Position numbers and translations under genes: made by a program. A stretch of DNA of 14,456 nucleotides, taken from contig ONVT01000100.1 of NCBI GenBank assembly GCA_900321365.1, forward strand, positions 1-14,456, written 5' to 3'. Below the pieces are notes generated by a model. It did not search any database. It saw only the letters and a list, made by a program, of their open reading frames with translations, and was not told the DNA's origin. Shown piece by piece: positions 1 through 8,016 of the stretch. Each line of letters starts with the position of its first letter. Position 1 is the first letter of the stretch. This stretch comes from an uncultured Eubacteriales bacterium. GTDB lineage: Bacteria; Bacillota_A; Clostridia; Lachnospirales; Lachnospiraceae.

Positions 1-54
1 ACCACGGAGATAATAAAACATGTGTATGTAGATCTCGTTTAAAACATACATAAA

Positions 55-100
55 GAAAACGGCTTCACAGGAGCGTCTATGCTCCCATGAAGCCGTTTTC
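55..100 (-). terminator. Intrinsic terminator downstream of glgP
   Basis: A 13-bp perfect stem pairs 55-67 with 88-100. After a two-base mismatch it continues as a 5-bp stem (70-74 with 81-85) closed by a 6-nt loop. Read on the minus strand, the stem ends in TTTTC and is followed by a T-rich run, as expected for Rho-independent termination of glgP or of an ileS-glgP transcript. The A-run/T-run symmetry means it could also end a plus-strand transcript. It lies about 110 nt beyond the glgP stop. Confidence 0.85.
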
Positions 101-123
101 CGTTGTTTCCGCCCGAAGAATGC

Positions 124-165
124 CGGCTCAAATTAGCTTGTTCCTGAAATCCCTAATTTGAACCG
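124..165. repeat. Second inverted repeat downstream of glgP
   Basis: The arms TCAAATTAG (128-136) and CTAATTTGA (153-161) are perfect complements. After one mismatch the pairing extends by three G-C pairs (124-126 with 163-165), leaving a 16-nt loop. No T-run follows on the minus strand, so this is not a classical terminator. It lies between the glgP stop and the stronger terminator at 55-100 and may protect the mRNA 3' end. That role is inference. Confidence 0.5.
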
Positions 166-208
166 CCTTTCCGGCCGGTCTTTTTGTGTTCTTTTTATGC
201 AGTATCCG

Positions 209-2683
209 TCACTTCACATCCACCTTGATCGGGGTCTGGTGCCAGATATCATCCTCATACTGCTGGATCGACCGGTCTGAAGTGAACTTGCCGGAGGATG
301 CCATGTTCAGGATCGCCATCTTCGCCCAGCGTTTCTCATCCTGATACGCTTCGACGATATCCGCCCTCGCCTTGTCATAGGCCTTGAAGTCCGCAAGGAT
401 GAAATACTGGTCCGCCCTTCCGTACTTGTTCGTGAGCAGGGAGTCATAGATCTCGCGGAACAATTCCATGTCGCCGTTCGAGTATTTCCCGTTGATCAGC
501 TCCATCAGCACGGTACGGATATCCTGATCGGTGTTGAAGTAGTAATTCGGGTCATAGCCGCCCTCATTCTCGAACCGGATGACTTCCTCGGAGGAAAGAC
601 CGAAGATAAACGCGTTCTCCGCACCGACTTCCTCGACGATCTCCACATTCGCGCCGTCCATGGTTCCAAGCGTCGGCGCGCCGTTCAGCATGAACTTCAT
701 GTTGCCGGTTCCGGACGCCTCCTTGGACGCGGTCGAGATCTGCTCTGACACATCCGCCGCGGCGAAGATCCACTCCGCGTTCGACACGCAGTAATCCTCG
801 ATGAAGACAACCTTGATCTTCCCATTGATCGAGGCATCATTGTTGATGACATCCGCAACGGAATTGATCAGCTTGATGGTCAGCTTCGCCCTGCGGTATC
901 CGGCAGCCGCCTTCGCTCCGAAGATGAATGTCCTCGGATAGAACTCCATTTCGGGATGCTTCTTGAGCTGGTCGTACAGGTGCATGACATGAAGGATGTT
1001 CATCAGCTGTCTCTTGTACTCATGCAGACGCTTGACCTGGACATCGAAAATAGAACGCGGATCGACCTCGATCCCGTTGTGCTCCTTGATGTACTCGGCC
1101 AGACGAAGCTTGTTCTGGTACTTGATGTTCATGAATTCCTGCTGCGCCTTCTCGTCATCAGCATAGACCTTCATCTTCGCGATCTGCGGAAGATCCGTGA
1201 TCCACTCATCCCCGATGTGATCCGTCACCCAGTTTGCGAGAAGCTGGTTCCCGTGCAGAAGGAAGCGGCGCTGTGTGATTCCGTACGTCTTGTTGTTGAA
1301 CTTCCACGGGTACATCTCATAGAAATCCTTCAGCGTCTGGGTCTTCAGGATCTCCGTGTGCAGTCTGGCAACACCGTTGACCGAGTAGCCCGCGACGATC
1401 GCCAGATGCGCCATCTTAACCTGTCCGTCGTAAATGATCGCCATCTTGGCCACCTTGTCCTGGTTGCCCGGATACTTCGACTGGACTTCAAGCAGGAACC
1501 GGCGGTTGATTTCCTCGACGATCTGGTAAATGCGCGGAAGCAGCCTTGAGAACAGCTCGATCGGCCATTTCTCCAGCGCCTCGGACATGATGGTATGGTT
1601 CGTGTAGGCAACCGTCTTCGTCGTGACCTCCCACGCTTCATCCCACTCCAGGCCTTCCTCGTCCACCAGGACTCTCATCAGTTCCGCGACCACAACGGTC
1701 GGGTGAGTGTCATTCATCTGGAAGGTCACCTTCTCATAGAACTTCCGGATATCATCATGCGACTTCTTGTAATGCGCGATCGCATCCTGGACGGAGGCGG
1801 AGATGAAGAAGTACTGCTGCTTCAGTCTCAGCTCTTTGCCGGCATAGTGATTGTCATTCGGATACAGGACTTCGACGATGTTCCTTGCCAGGTTCTCCTG
1901 CTCCACCGCTTTCTGGTAATCGCCCTTGTCAAAGGAATCCAGCTGGAAATCATTGATCGCCTCAGCATCCCAGACCCTCAGCGTGTTGACCACATGGTTG
2001 TTGTAGCCGACGATCGGGATGTCATAGGGCACCGCGAGGACGGACTGATAGTTCTCCTGGATGTAACGGTTCCTGCGGAGGTTCTCATCGTATTCCACAC
2101 GGACATAACCGCCGAACTTGACCTCGCGGGCAAATTCCGGCCTCTTCAGCTCGAAGGGATACCCGTTCTTGAGCCAGTTGTCCGGAACCTCTACCTGATA
2201 GCCATTCTCGATCTTCTGTCGGAACATGCCGTAACGGTAACGGATGCCGCATCCGTAGGCAGGGTACCCGAGTGTCGCAAGGGAATCCAGGAAGCAGGCC
2301 GCCAGTCTTCCGAGTCCGCCGTTTCCAAGCGCCGGATCCCTCTCCTCGTTCTCAACCAGGTTGATGTCAAGGCCCAGCTCCTCCAGGGCTTCCTTCACCT
2401 GCTGGTACGCGGTCAGGTTGATCAGAGAATTGCCCAGGGCACGTCCCACCAGGAATTCCATGGACATGTAGTAGAGCGTCTTCGGATCCTGCTCCGCCGT
2501 CGCCTGCGAGGTCGCCATCCAGTCATCGATGATGACATCCTTTACCGCGAAGGAAACCGCATGGAAGATCTCCTGCATGTTCGCCTCTTCCAGCTTCTTG
2601 CGGAACAGTCTGCGGACATAATTCCTCACAGACTCCTGAAACACCTTCTTGTCAAACTTTGATTCGGTTTTTTTCTTTGCCAT
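209..2683 (-). CDS. glgP: Glycogen/alpha-glucan phosphorylase
   Basis: This enzyme phosphorolyses alpha-1,4-glucan ends to glucose-1-phosphate in the cytoplasm (family GT35, PLP-dependent). At 824 aa it is full length for bacterial phosphorylases. Visible family signatures are DPALGNGGLGRLA (116-128), MNDTHPT (from 323), VKRLHEYKRQ in the C-terminal half, and the PLP-site motif EASGTGNMK, whose cofactor lysine is Lys663. The start at 2681-2683 is the only sensible one; a purine-rich AAAGGGG lies 12 nt upstream, a rather long spacing for a Shine-Dalgarno. The gene starts 54 nt after the ileS stop on the same strand and I see no terminator in that gap, so it may be read through from ileS. No other glycogen genes are in view. 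The activity call is firm; whether the natural substrate is glycogen or maltodextrin cannot be read from the sequence. Confidence 0.97.
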   Translation of the reverse strand: MAKKKTESKFDKKVFQESVRNYVRRLFRKKLEEANMQEIFHAVSFAVKDVIIDDWMATSQATAEQDPKTLYYMSMEFLVGRALGNSLINLTAYQQVKEALEELGLDINLVENEERDPALGNGGLGRLAACFLDSLATLGYPAYGCGIRYRYGMFRQKIENGYQVEVPDNWLKNGYPFELKRPEFAREVKFGGYVRVEYDENLRRNRYIQENYQSVLAVPYDIPIVGYNNHVVNTLRVWDAEAINDFQLDSFDKGDYQKAVEQENLARNIVEVLYPNDNHYAGKELRLKQQYFFISASVQDAIAHYKKSHDDIRKFYEKVTFQMNDTHPTVVVAELMRVLVDEEGLEWDEAWEVTTKTVAYTNHTIMSEALEKWPIELFSRLLPRIYQIVEEINRRFLLEVQSKYPGNQDKVAKMAIIYDGQVKMAHLAIVAGYSVNGVARLHTEILKTQTLKDFYEMYPWKFNNKTYGITQRRFLLHGNQLLANWVTDHIGDEWITDLPQIAKMKVYADDEKAQQEFMNIKYQNKLRLAEYIKEHNGIEVDPRSIFDVQVKRLHEYKRQLMNILHVMHLYDQLKKHPEMEFYPRTFIFGAKAAAGYRRAKLTIKLINSVADVINNDASINGKIKVVFIEDYCVSNAEWIFAAADVSEQISTASKEASGTGNMKFMLNGAPTLGTMDGANVEIVEEVGAENAFIFGLSSEEVIRFENEGGYDPNYYFNTDQDIRTVLMELINGKYSNGDMELFREIYDSLLTNKYGRADQYFILADFKAYDKARADIVEAYQDEKRWAKMAILNMASSGKFTSDRSIQQYEDDIWHQTPIKVDVK

Positions 2684-2712
2684 TTAGTAATTCAACCCCT
2701 TTCTCAGGATCT

Positions 2713-2731
2713 GCAGCTTTTTCACAGCTGC
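2713..2731. repeat. Small hairpin in the ileS-glgP gap
   Basis: A 6-bp perfect stem GCAGCT/AGCTGC (2713-2718 with 2726-2731) has a 7-nt loop. No T-run follows on the minus strand, so it is not a convincing terminator. It could be an RNA processing or stability element between ileS and glgP, or chance. Confidence 0.3.
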
Positions 2732-2737
2732 GCTTCC

Positions 2738-5700
2738 TCAGCCGCACTTTCTCACGGCCAGTGTTACTCTCTCTCCGTTTACGGTCCATTCCTTCTCATA
2801 GGCTCCTTCCGGAGCATCTGAGTATGTGACCGATTCCGCCAGCACTTCCTTCTTCAGCTGCTCCTCGAACTTCTCCAGGATGCCCCGGATACGGTCATTT
2901 CCGGATTCATATACATCAATATGATCCTGAACCTCGAATCCGGCCTCTTTGCGCATCGTCTGGATCTTGGAGACCAGCTCTCTCACGAAGCCCTCCTCTA
3001 CCAGCTCCTCTGTCAGGTTCGTGTCCATCACAACCGTAAGGGAGCCGTTCTGCTGGGTGACGAAGCCCTCCGTCTGCGCTGTTTCAATCAGCAGATCCTC
3101 CCGGGTCAGCTCGACGCTCTCCCCGTTCACGTCAAATCGCAGCGCACCGCTTTCATTTAACTCATCCATCGCGCCGCTGCCGTCGACTGAACCCAGATAC
3201 TTCCGGATTCCGCCCAGGAGCTTCCCGAACTTCGGGCCTACCGTTCTCAGCTGCGGCTTGAAGGTATAGTTGGTATATGCCCTGACGTCGCCGGTGAACT
3301 CGATTTTCTTGACATTCAGCTCATCCGTGACGATGTCCGCGTAATACTTCGGCAATGCCGCCTCCGCCTTCACGAGCATGCGCCCGATCGGCTGGCGGTT
3401 CTTGATGTTCGCGTCATTTCTCGCGGCGCGGCCCATGACCACGATATTCAGGGCCTCCCGCATCGTTTTCTCAAGCTCCGGATTGATCAGCGCCTCATCA
3501 CTTTCCGGGAACAGGCACAGATGGATCGACTCGTATGCGTCCTTCTCCACCCGCCGGACGATGTTCTGGTAGATCTCCTCCGTCATGAACGGAATCATCG
3601 GCGCCGCGCACAGGCACAGGTTCTTCAATGCACTGTACAGCGTCATGTAGGCGTTGATCTTGTCCTGCTCCATTCCATGCGCCCAGAAACGGTCGCGGCA
3701 TCTGCGGACGTACCAGTTCGACAGGTCGTCGACGAAGTCCTCCAGGGCACGCGCGGTCTCCGGGATCTTATACGCGGCAAGATTCCCGTCCGTATCCCGG
3801 ATCATCGTGTTCATGCGGGACAGAAGCCAGCGGTCCATGACCGGAAGCGCTTCCTCATCCCCCGCCTTCACACGCTCGAGCAGCGTCTGGTAGTTCTCAG
3901 CGTACTTCGAGGGATCGAAATCGTCGATGTTCGCGTACAGCACATAGAACGCGTAGGTGTTCCACAGCGTCCCGAGGAACTTCCTCTGCCCCTCCTGAAC
4001 CGCCTTGTCATGGAACCGGTTTGGAAGCCAGGGCGCCGAATTGGAGTAGAAATACCAGCGGATCGCGTCCGCGCCGTGCTTTTTGAGCGCTTCGAACGGA
4101 TCAACCGCGTTTCCTTTCGACTTCGACATCTTCTGGCCGTTGCCGTCCAGGACCAGGCCGAGCACGATGACATTCTCATAGGGGGACCGGTGGAAGAGGA
4201 TCGTCGACTCCGCCATCAGGGAGTAGAACCAGCCTCTGGTCTGGTCGACCGCTTCCGAAATAAACGCCGCCGGGAACTGCTTCTCAAAGGTCTCTTTGTT
4301 CTCAAACGGATAATGGTGCTGCGCAAATGGCATCGCGCCGGAATCAAACCAGCAGTCAATGACCTCCGGCACCCGCTTCATCGCCTTCTTCCCGCAGGAG
4401 GGGCAGGTGCAGATGAAGTCATCGATGTAGGGCCTGTGCAGTTCGACGGTCTTCGCGTCCTCCCTGCCGGAGCGCTCTGCCAGCTCCTTGCGGGAGCCGA
4501 TGCAGATCTGCTCGCCGCACTCCTCACACTCCCAGACCGGAAGCGGGGTGCCCCAGTAACGGTTGCGGCTGATGCCCCAGTCCTGCACATTTTCCAGCCA
4601 GTTTCCGAAACGGCCCGAGCCGATGGTCGGCGGGATCCAGTTGACGGTATTGTTGTTTTCCACCAGCTCATCTCTCACCGCGGTCATCTTGATGAACCAG
4701 GATTCCCTCGCGTAATAGATCAGCGGCGTGTCACAGCGCCAGCAGTGCGGATACTCATGCTCGAACTTCGGCGCGTCGAACAGCTTTCCCTCACTCTCAA
4801 GGTCTCGCAGGATCACCGGGTCAGCCTTCTTGACGAAGAGTCCGCCGTAGGGCGTGTCCGTCGTCATGTTTCCCTGGCCGTCAACAAACTGGACAAACGG
4901 CAGGTCATACTCACGCCCGATCCGGCCGTCGTCCTCACCGAATGCCGGAGCGATGTGGACAATCCCGGTACCGTCGGTCATGGTGACATAGTGGTCGCAT
5001 GTTACAAAATGCGCTTTCTTGCGCTGCTTTGACGCCGATTTCCCGGCAGCCTCAAACAGCGGCTCATAAGGACGGTATTCCAGGTCCGTTCCCTTATACG
5101 TCTCGAGGATCTCGTATGCAGGCGTTTCTTCTTCCGCCAGCTTCCCGAGTACTCTGTCTGCAAGAGCCTTTGCGAGAATGTAGGTATAACCGTCCGCGGC
5201 CTTCACCTTGACGTAGGTCTCGTCCGGGTTCACGCACAGCGCCACGTTGCTGGGCAGGGTCCACGGCGTCGTGGTCCATGCCAGATAATACAGTCCTTCC
5301 TCGTCCAGCGCCTTGAACCGGACGATCGCGGAGCGCTCTTTCACCGGCTTGTAGCCCTGCGCGACTTCCTGCGCGCTCAGCGGGGTTCCGCAGCGCGGGC
5401 AGTAGGGCACAACCTTGAAGCCCTTGTAGAGAAGTCTGTCCTCCCAGATCTTTTTCAGCGCCCACCATTCGGATTCAATATAGTCATCATAGTAGGTAAC
5501 ATAAGGGTTGTCCATGTCGGCCCAGAAGCCGACCGTGTCAGAGAAATCCTCCCACATTCCCTTATACTGCCAGACGGATTCCTTGCAGCTCTGGATGAAC
5601 GGTTCCATGCCGTACGCCTCGATCTGCTCCTTCCCGTTCAGGCCCAGTTCCTTCTCAACCGCAAGCTCCACCGGGAGACCATGCGTATCCCAGCCGGCCT

Positions 5701-5947
5701 TCCTCGGAACATACTCGCCCTTCATCGTATGATAGCGCGGGATCATGTCCTTGATGACACGCGTCAGGACATGGCCGATGTGCGGCTTGCCGTTCGCTGT
5801 GGGCGGGCCGTCATAAAAAGTATAGTACGGCGATCCCTCCCGGATCTTCATACTCTTGCGGAATATGTCTGCTTCCTTCCAGAACCTGTTTACGTCTTTT
5901 TCCCTTTCAACGAAGTTCAGGTCGGTGTTTACCTTGTCATATCGCAT
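2738..5947 (-). CDS. ileS: Isoleucyl-tRNA synthetase, long form without C-terminal zinc ribbon
   Basis: It charges tRNA-Ile with isoleucine in the cytoplasm and edits misactivated valine (class Ia synthetase). At 1069 aa it is longer than typical bacterial IleRS. The Rossmann-fold HIGH motif is at residues 56-59 within PPTANGKPHIGHV, the CP1 editing-domain motif TTTPWTLPSN is at 225-234, and KMSKS is at 606-610. Several CxxC pairs lie in the inserted domains (for example CPRCG and CWRCD). The C-terminus ends in an IleRS2-like region (VRELVSKIQTMRKEAGFEVQ and beyond) and lacks the Cys-rich ribbon of type 1 bacterial IleRS. This fits the eukaryote-like IleRS2 group, some members of which tolerate mupirocin; resistance here is inference. 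The start is supported by GGAGG 10 nt upstream. It has its own consensus promoter and a structured leader, and glgP follows 54 nt downstream. Confidence 0.97.
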   Translation of the reverse strand: MRYDKVNTDLNFVEREKDVNRFWKEADIFRKSMKIREGSPYYTFYDGPPTANGKPHIGHVLTRVIKDMIPRYHTMKGEYVPRKAGWDTHGLPVELAVEKELGLNGKEQIEAYGMEPFIQSCKESVWQYKGMWEDFSDTVGFWADMDNPYVTYYDDYIESEWWALKKIWEDRLLYKGFKVVPYCPRCGTPLSAQEVAQGYKPVKERSAIVRFKALDEEGLYYLAWTTTPWTLPSNVALCVNPDETYVKVKAADGYTYILAKALADRVLGKLAEEETPAYEILETYKGTDLEYRPYEPLFEAAGKSASKQRKKAHFVTCDHYVTMTDGTGIVHIAPAFGEDDGRIGREYDLPFVQFVDGQGNMTTDTPYGGLFVKKADPVILRDLESEGKLFDAPKFEHEYPHCWRCDTPLIYYARESWFIKMTAVRDELVENNNTVNWIPPTIGSGRFGNWLENVQDWGISRNRYWGTPLPVWECEECGEQICIGSRKELAERSGREDAKTVELHRPYIDDFICTCPSCGKKAMKRVPEVIDCWFDSGAMPFAQHHYPFENKETFEKQFPAAFISEAVDQTRGWFYSLMAESTILFHRSPYENVIVLGLVLDGNGQKMSKSKGNAVDPFEALKKHGADAIRWYFYSNSAPWLPNRFHDKAVQEGQRKFLGTLWNTYAFYVLYANIDDFDPSKYAENYQTLLERVKAGDEEALPVMDRWLLSRMNTMIRDTDGNLAAYKIPETARALEDFVDDLSNWYVRRCRDRFWAHGMEQDKINAYMTLYSALKNLCLCAAPMIPFMTEEIYQNIVRRVEKDAYESIHLCLFPESDEALINPELEKTMREALNIVVMGRAARNDANIKNRQPIGRMLVKAEAALPKYYADIVTDELNVKKIEFTGDVRAYTNYTFKPQLRTVGPKFGKLLGGIRKYLGSVDGSGAMDELNESGALRFDVNGESVELTREDLLIETAQTEGFVTQQNGSLTVVMDTNLTEELVEEGFVRELVSKIQTMRKEAGFEVQDHIDVYESGNDRIRGILEKFEEQLKKEVLAESVTYSDAPEGAYEKEWTVNGERVTLAVRKCG

Positions 5948-6106
5948 CTGTCATTTACCTCCGCGAGATGCCTTTCTCGTCAGCATCCCACCTGCTCAGG
6001 ATCCGTCACAAACGAACTTATGCTTCCTGCGCAATAAGCACAGGTAATCTCGTGACAGCGCCTTAGTCAACTGGTTTCTTCCTTCTGTCCGGATTGCGAA
6101 CAGATA
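5948..6106 (-). promoter_or_regulatory. Structured 5' leader of ileS, possible cis-regulatory RNA
   Basis: The leader runs about 159 nt from the predicted start site to the ileS ATG. Near its 5' end is a 7-bp hairpin (6085-6103, 5-nt loop, one G-U). Next is a long stem closed by GTCAC/GTGAC (6052-6056 with 6005-6009), topped by a 7-bp hairpin CCTGTGC/GCGCAGG (6038-6044 with 6026-6032). Close to the start codon, CGAGA/TCTCG and GATGC/GCATC form mutually exclusive hairpins next to the Shine-Dalgarno. The leader segment TTACCT (6042-6047) is an exact complement of AGGTAA in the ribosome-binding region (5955-5960). No T-run terminator is present, so any control would be translational. A T-box would be the usual expectation for ileS, but the canonical AGGGTGGNACCGCG is absent; only a weak CAGGTGGGATGC is seen. 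Confidence 0.45.
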
Positions 6107-6112
6107 AGAGTC

Positions 6113-6142
6113 ATTATATGTTTCTACGGGATTCTGTGTCAA
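6113..6142 (-). promoter_or_regulatory. Consensus housekeeping promoter of ileS
   Basis: On the minus strand, TTGACA (6137-6142) and TATAAT (6113-6118) are both perfect sigma-70/sigma-A hexamers separated by 18 nt. Transcription should begin near 6106 and run into ileS. Confidence 0.85.
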
Positions 6143-6238
6143 TTTGGGAATTCACGAAAAAACACGGGGCGAGGGCAGAATTAAAGGCATATTGTAGTAA
6201 GAACCTGCAGAGAAATCACTCTACAGTTCACAAATCTG

Positions 6239-6247
6239 TGGTAAGAT
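6239..6247 (+). promoter_or_regulatory. Candidate extended -10 promoter of the DUF624 gene
   Basis: TGG followed by TAAGAT matches an extended -10 element (TGn-TAnnnT). I see no good -35 hexamer. The predicted start would leave a short leader of about 30 nt before the gene at 6283. The rest of 6143-6282, between this element and the divergent ileS promoter, holds nothing else I recognise. Confidence 0.4.
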
Positions 6248-6282
6248 AGCTGTTACGTGAATGACCATATGGAGGAAGCCCC

Positions 6283-7068
6283 ATGCTGAGAGGTATATTT
6301 GACCTGGATAATCCGGTCATGCGCTTTTTGTCGCGCGTTGCGGATATCATGATCCTGAATCTGCTCTTTATTCTGTGCAGTATTCCTGTTTTCACGACCG
6401 GCGCGTCTCTGTCCGCGCTCTACTACTGCCTGTTCAAGATGAAGGAGGGGACGGAGGGGTATCTGGTTCGTAAATTCTTCCACTCGTTCAGGGAAAACTT
6501 CAAACAGGCGACCCTGATGTGGCTGATCATGCTGGTGCCCGCTTTCATTATGTTCATGGAATTCCTCATGTACCGCACGGTCGAAGGTTCGATGGGAACC
6601 CTCGTCCGGGCCGTTGTTCTCGTGGGGCTCATTTTCTGGTACCTGATCGCGACCTATGCTTTCGCGCTTCAGTCAAAGTTCTACAACACGATCGGAAATA
6701 CTTTCCGGAACGCGATCCTCCTGATGTTCGCGAATGGCCCCCGCTCCATCGGCATCCTGGGGCTTACCGCTGCCATTATCTCATTCTCACTGATGCAGAA
6801 GAACGAGATTGTCCTGTGGAATATTCTATTGCTCTGGATACTGTTCGGCTTCTCATCCATCGCAACGATCAACGTACAGTTCCTCTACCCGGTCATCAAA
6901 AAGCTTATCCCGGAAAGCGTCGGGGAAGAGGCTGCCCCGGATAACGAGTTTTCCGTCGACGAGCACGCCGACCTCTCCGCCCTTGGCTACGGCCCCGCGG
7001 CGGCAGCAGACTCCGGCGCAGATAATACTGCGACGGCAGATACAGGCGCAGACGCAGATAATACTTAA
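6283..7068 (+). CDS. YesL/DUF624-like integral membrane protein
   Basis: This is a 261-aa membrane protein of unknown function. The N-terminus (MLRGIFDLDNPVMRFLSR followed by a hydrophobic stretch with IPVFTTG) resembles the YesL/DUF624 family of Bacillota, whose genes often sit near carbohydrate transport genes; none is visible here. I see about five membrane segments: roughly 22-48, 76-96, 106-128, 154-172 and 175-196. After residue 210 comes an acidic, Ala/Asp/Thr-rich low-complexity tail with repeated GAD and ADNT units, probably disordered and cytoplasmic. GGAGG lies 7 nt before the ATG. The gene diverges from ileS and converges on tatD, with stop codons overlapping by two bases in opposite strands. 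The family call is from recall of the motif pattern; the function is unknown. Confidence 0.8.
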   Translation: MLRGIFDLDNPVMRFLSRVADIMILNLLFILCSIPVFTTGASLSALYYCLFKMKEGTEGYLVRKFFHSFRENFKQATLMWLIMLVPAFIMFMEFLMYRTVEGSMGTLVRAVVLVGLIFWYLIATYAFALQSKFYNTIGNTFRNAILLMFANGPRSIGILGLTAAIISFSLMQKNEIVLWNILLLWILFGFSSIATINVQFLYPVIKKLIPESVGEEAAPDNEFSVDEHADLSALGYGPAAAADSGADNTATADTGADADNT

Positions 7069-7880
7069 ATCCTGTATACCGACTTTGCGTTCCTCCTCAG
7101 TATCTCCGCGCACGTCTCCGCATCCATCCCCTTCAGGGCGGCGATTGCCTCGACTACATACCGGATGTTCCGGGAGTCATTGCGCTTCCCGCGGAAAGGT
7201 TCCGGGGCAAGATAGGGGCAGTCCGTCTCCGTCACAAGATATTCCGTCGGAATCTCTGTCACGACTCTCTTCAGGACCTTCGCGTTCTTAAACGTCACCA
7301 CGCCTCCGATGCCGATGTGATATCCCATCTTCACATATTCCCGCGCAAGCTCCACGCTTCCGGAATAACAGTGGATAATGCCGCCGGTAAACCTGCCGGC
7401 ATCGTAGTTCTCCCGGATCAGATCGAAGGTGTCCTGCGCCGCATCGCGGCTGTGCACATTTATCGGCAGTCCCAGCTCATGTGCCAGGCGCATCTGCTCC
7501 CGGAACCAGCGCTGCTGTACTTCCTTCGTCTCGATCATCCAGTGGTAGTCCAGGCCGATCTCCCCGACACAGACAACTCCTTCCCCGGAGCACAGATTCC
7601 TCAGATGCTGCATCACATCATCCGCGCGGTCAAACCGCATCCCCGTGGAAGTCTCCTTTCCCTCAAAGACTCCCGTGTCATCCGGGTGAATCCCGCATCC
7701 GGCAAAGACCACCGGATACTTCTTCGCAAACGAGACCGACGCCTCGGCCCCTTCCATGGACGCGCCCATATTCACAACAAACTCCACGCCCTCCTGAGTC
7801 AGTTCCCTGCCCAGAAGCGCCTCACGGTCAGCATCAAATGCCTCATCGTCATAGTGGGCATGGGTGTCACAGATCACCAT
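7065..7880 (-). CDS. tatD: TatD-family metal-dependent hydrolase (DNase)
   Basis: This is a cytoplasmic two-metal hydrolase of the TatD family, whose characterised members have 3'-5' exonuclease or endonuclease activity on DNA. At 271 aa it is slightly longer than the usual 255-265. The metal ligands are visible: HxH (His7, His9) in DTHAHYDD, Glu107 in GEIGLDYHW, His143 in NVHSRDA, His170 in IHCYSGS and Asp220 in TETDCPYLAP. GGAGG lies 9 nt upstream of the ATG. In many Bacillota tatD sits directly after metG and before rsmA. Here it is on the opposite strand, separated from metG by a degV-family gene. It ends inside the end of the DUF624 gene, a 4-nt convergent overlap with no terminator visible. 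The family is certain; the biological substrate is not. Confidence 0.93.
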   Translation of the reverse strand: MVICDTHAHYDDEAFDADREALLGRELTQEGVEFVVNMGASMEGAEASVSFAKKYPVVFAGCGIHPDDTGVFEGKETSTGMRFDRADDVMQHLRNLCSGEGVVCVGEIGLDYHWMIETKEVQQRWFREQMRLAHELGLPINVHSRDAAQDTFDLIRENYDAGRFTGGIIHCYSGSVELAREYVKMGYHIGIGGVVTFKNAKVLKRVVTEIPTEYLVTETDCPYLAPEPFRGKRNDSRNIRYVVEAIAALKGMDAETCAEILRRNAKSVYRI

Positions 7881-7907
7881 ATCGCAGTTCCTCCCCGGTT
7901 TTTTATC

Positions 7908-7913
7908 ATTCTA
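7908..7913 (-). promoter_or_regulatory. Candidate -10 of the tatD promoter
   Basis: TAGAAT on the minus strand is preceded by TGA (TGn extension). The best -35 candidates, CTTTGT at 17 nt or TTGTCG at 15 nt, are weak and fall inside the inverted repeat at 7923-7959. A start near 7901 would give a leader of about 20 nt containing the Shine-Dalgarno. Confidence 0.35.
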
Positions 7914-7922
7914 TCATCATAT

Positions 7923-7959
7923 AGCAAACGACAAAGATCTTTTTACTCTGTCGTTTGCT
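7923..7959. repeat. 11-bp perfect inverted repeat upstream of tatD
   Basis: AGCAAACGACA (7923-7933) and TGTCGTTTGCT (7949-7959) are perfect complements with a 15-nt spacer that contains AAGATCTT. Neither strand has a terminator-like T-run after it. It overlaps the region where a tatD -35 would lie, so an operator is possible; it could also be a remnant of a small palindromic element. The rest of the 302-nt tatD-degV gap holds the degV promoter candidate and a second inverted repeat, and no gene I can support. Confidence 0.6.
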
Positions 7960-8016
7960 GCGCCGGATTCGCGCCCCCTCATTCATCGACAACCACGCCG
8001 AGATTGTATATAGCGC

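Noticed and set aside
23..50. 7-bp inverted repeat TGTATGT/ACATACA at the left edge
   Set aside because: AT-rich and short with a 14-nt spacer; the neighbouring gene is outside the window, so no role can be argued.
1595..2662. 355-codon open frame antisense to glgP
   Set aside because: It lies wholly inside a convincing glgP and shows no motif or ribosome-binding site.
3521..5032. 503-codon open frame antisense to ileS
   Set aside because: ileS on the opposite strand is unmistakable; the antisense translation is Arg/Val/Leu-rich with no domain I recognise. Long antisense frames are common opposite GC-rich codon usage.
5948..6106. Canonical T-box riboswitch upstream of ileS
   Set aside because: The conserved AGGGTGGNACCGCG is absent, and I could not place a specifier loop with an Ile codon in the expected position. 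Kept only as a structured leader.
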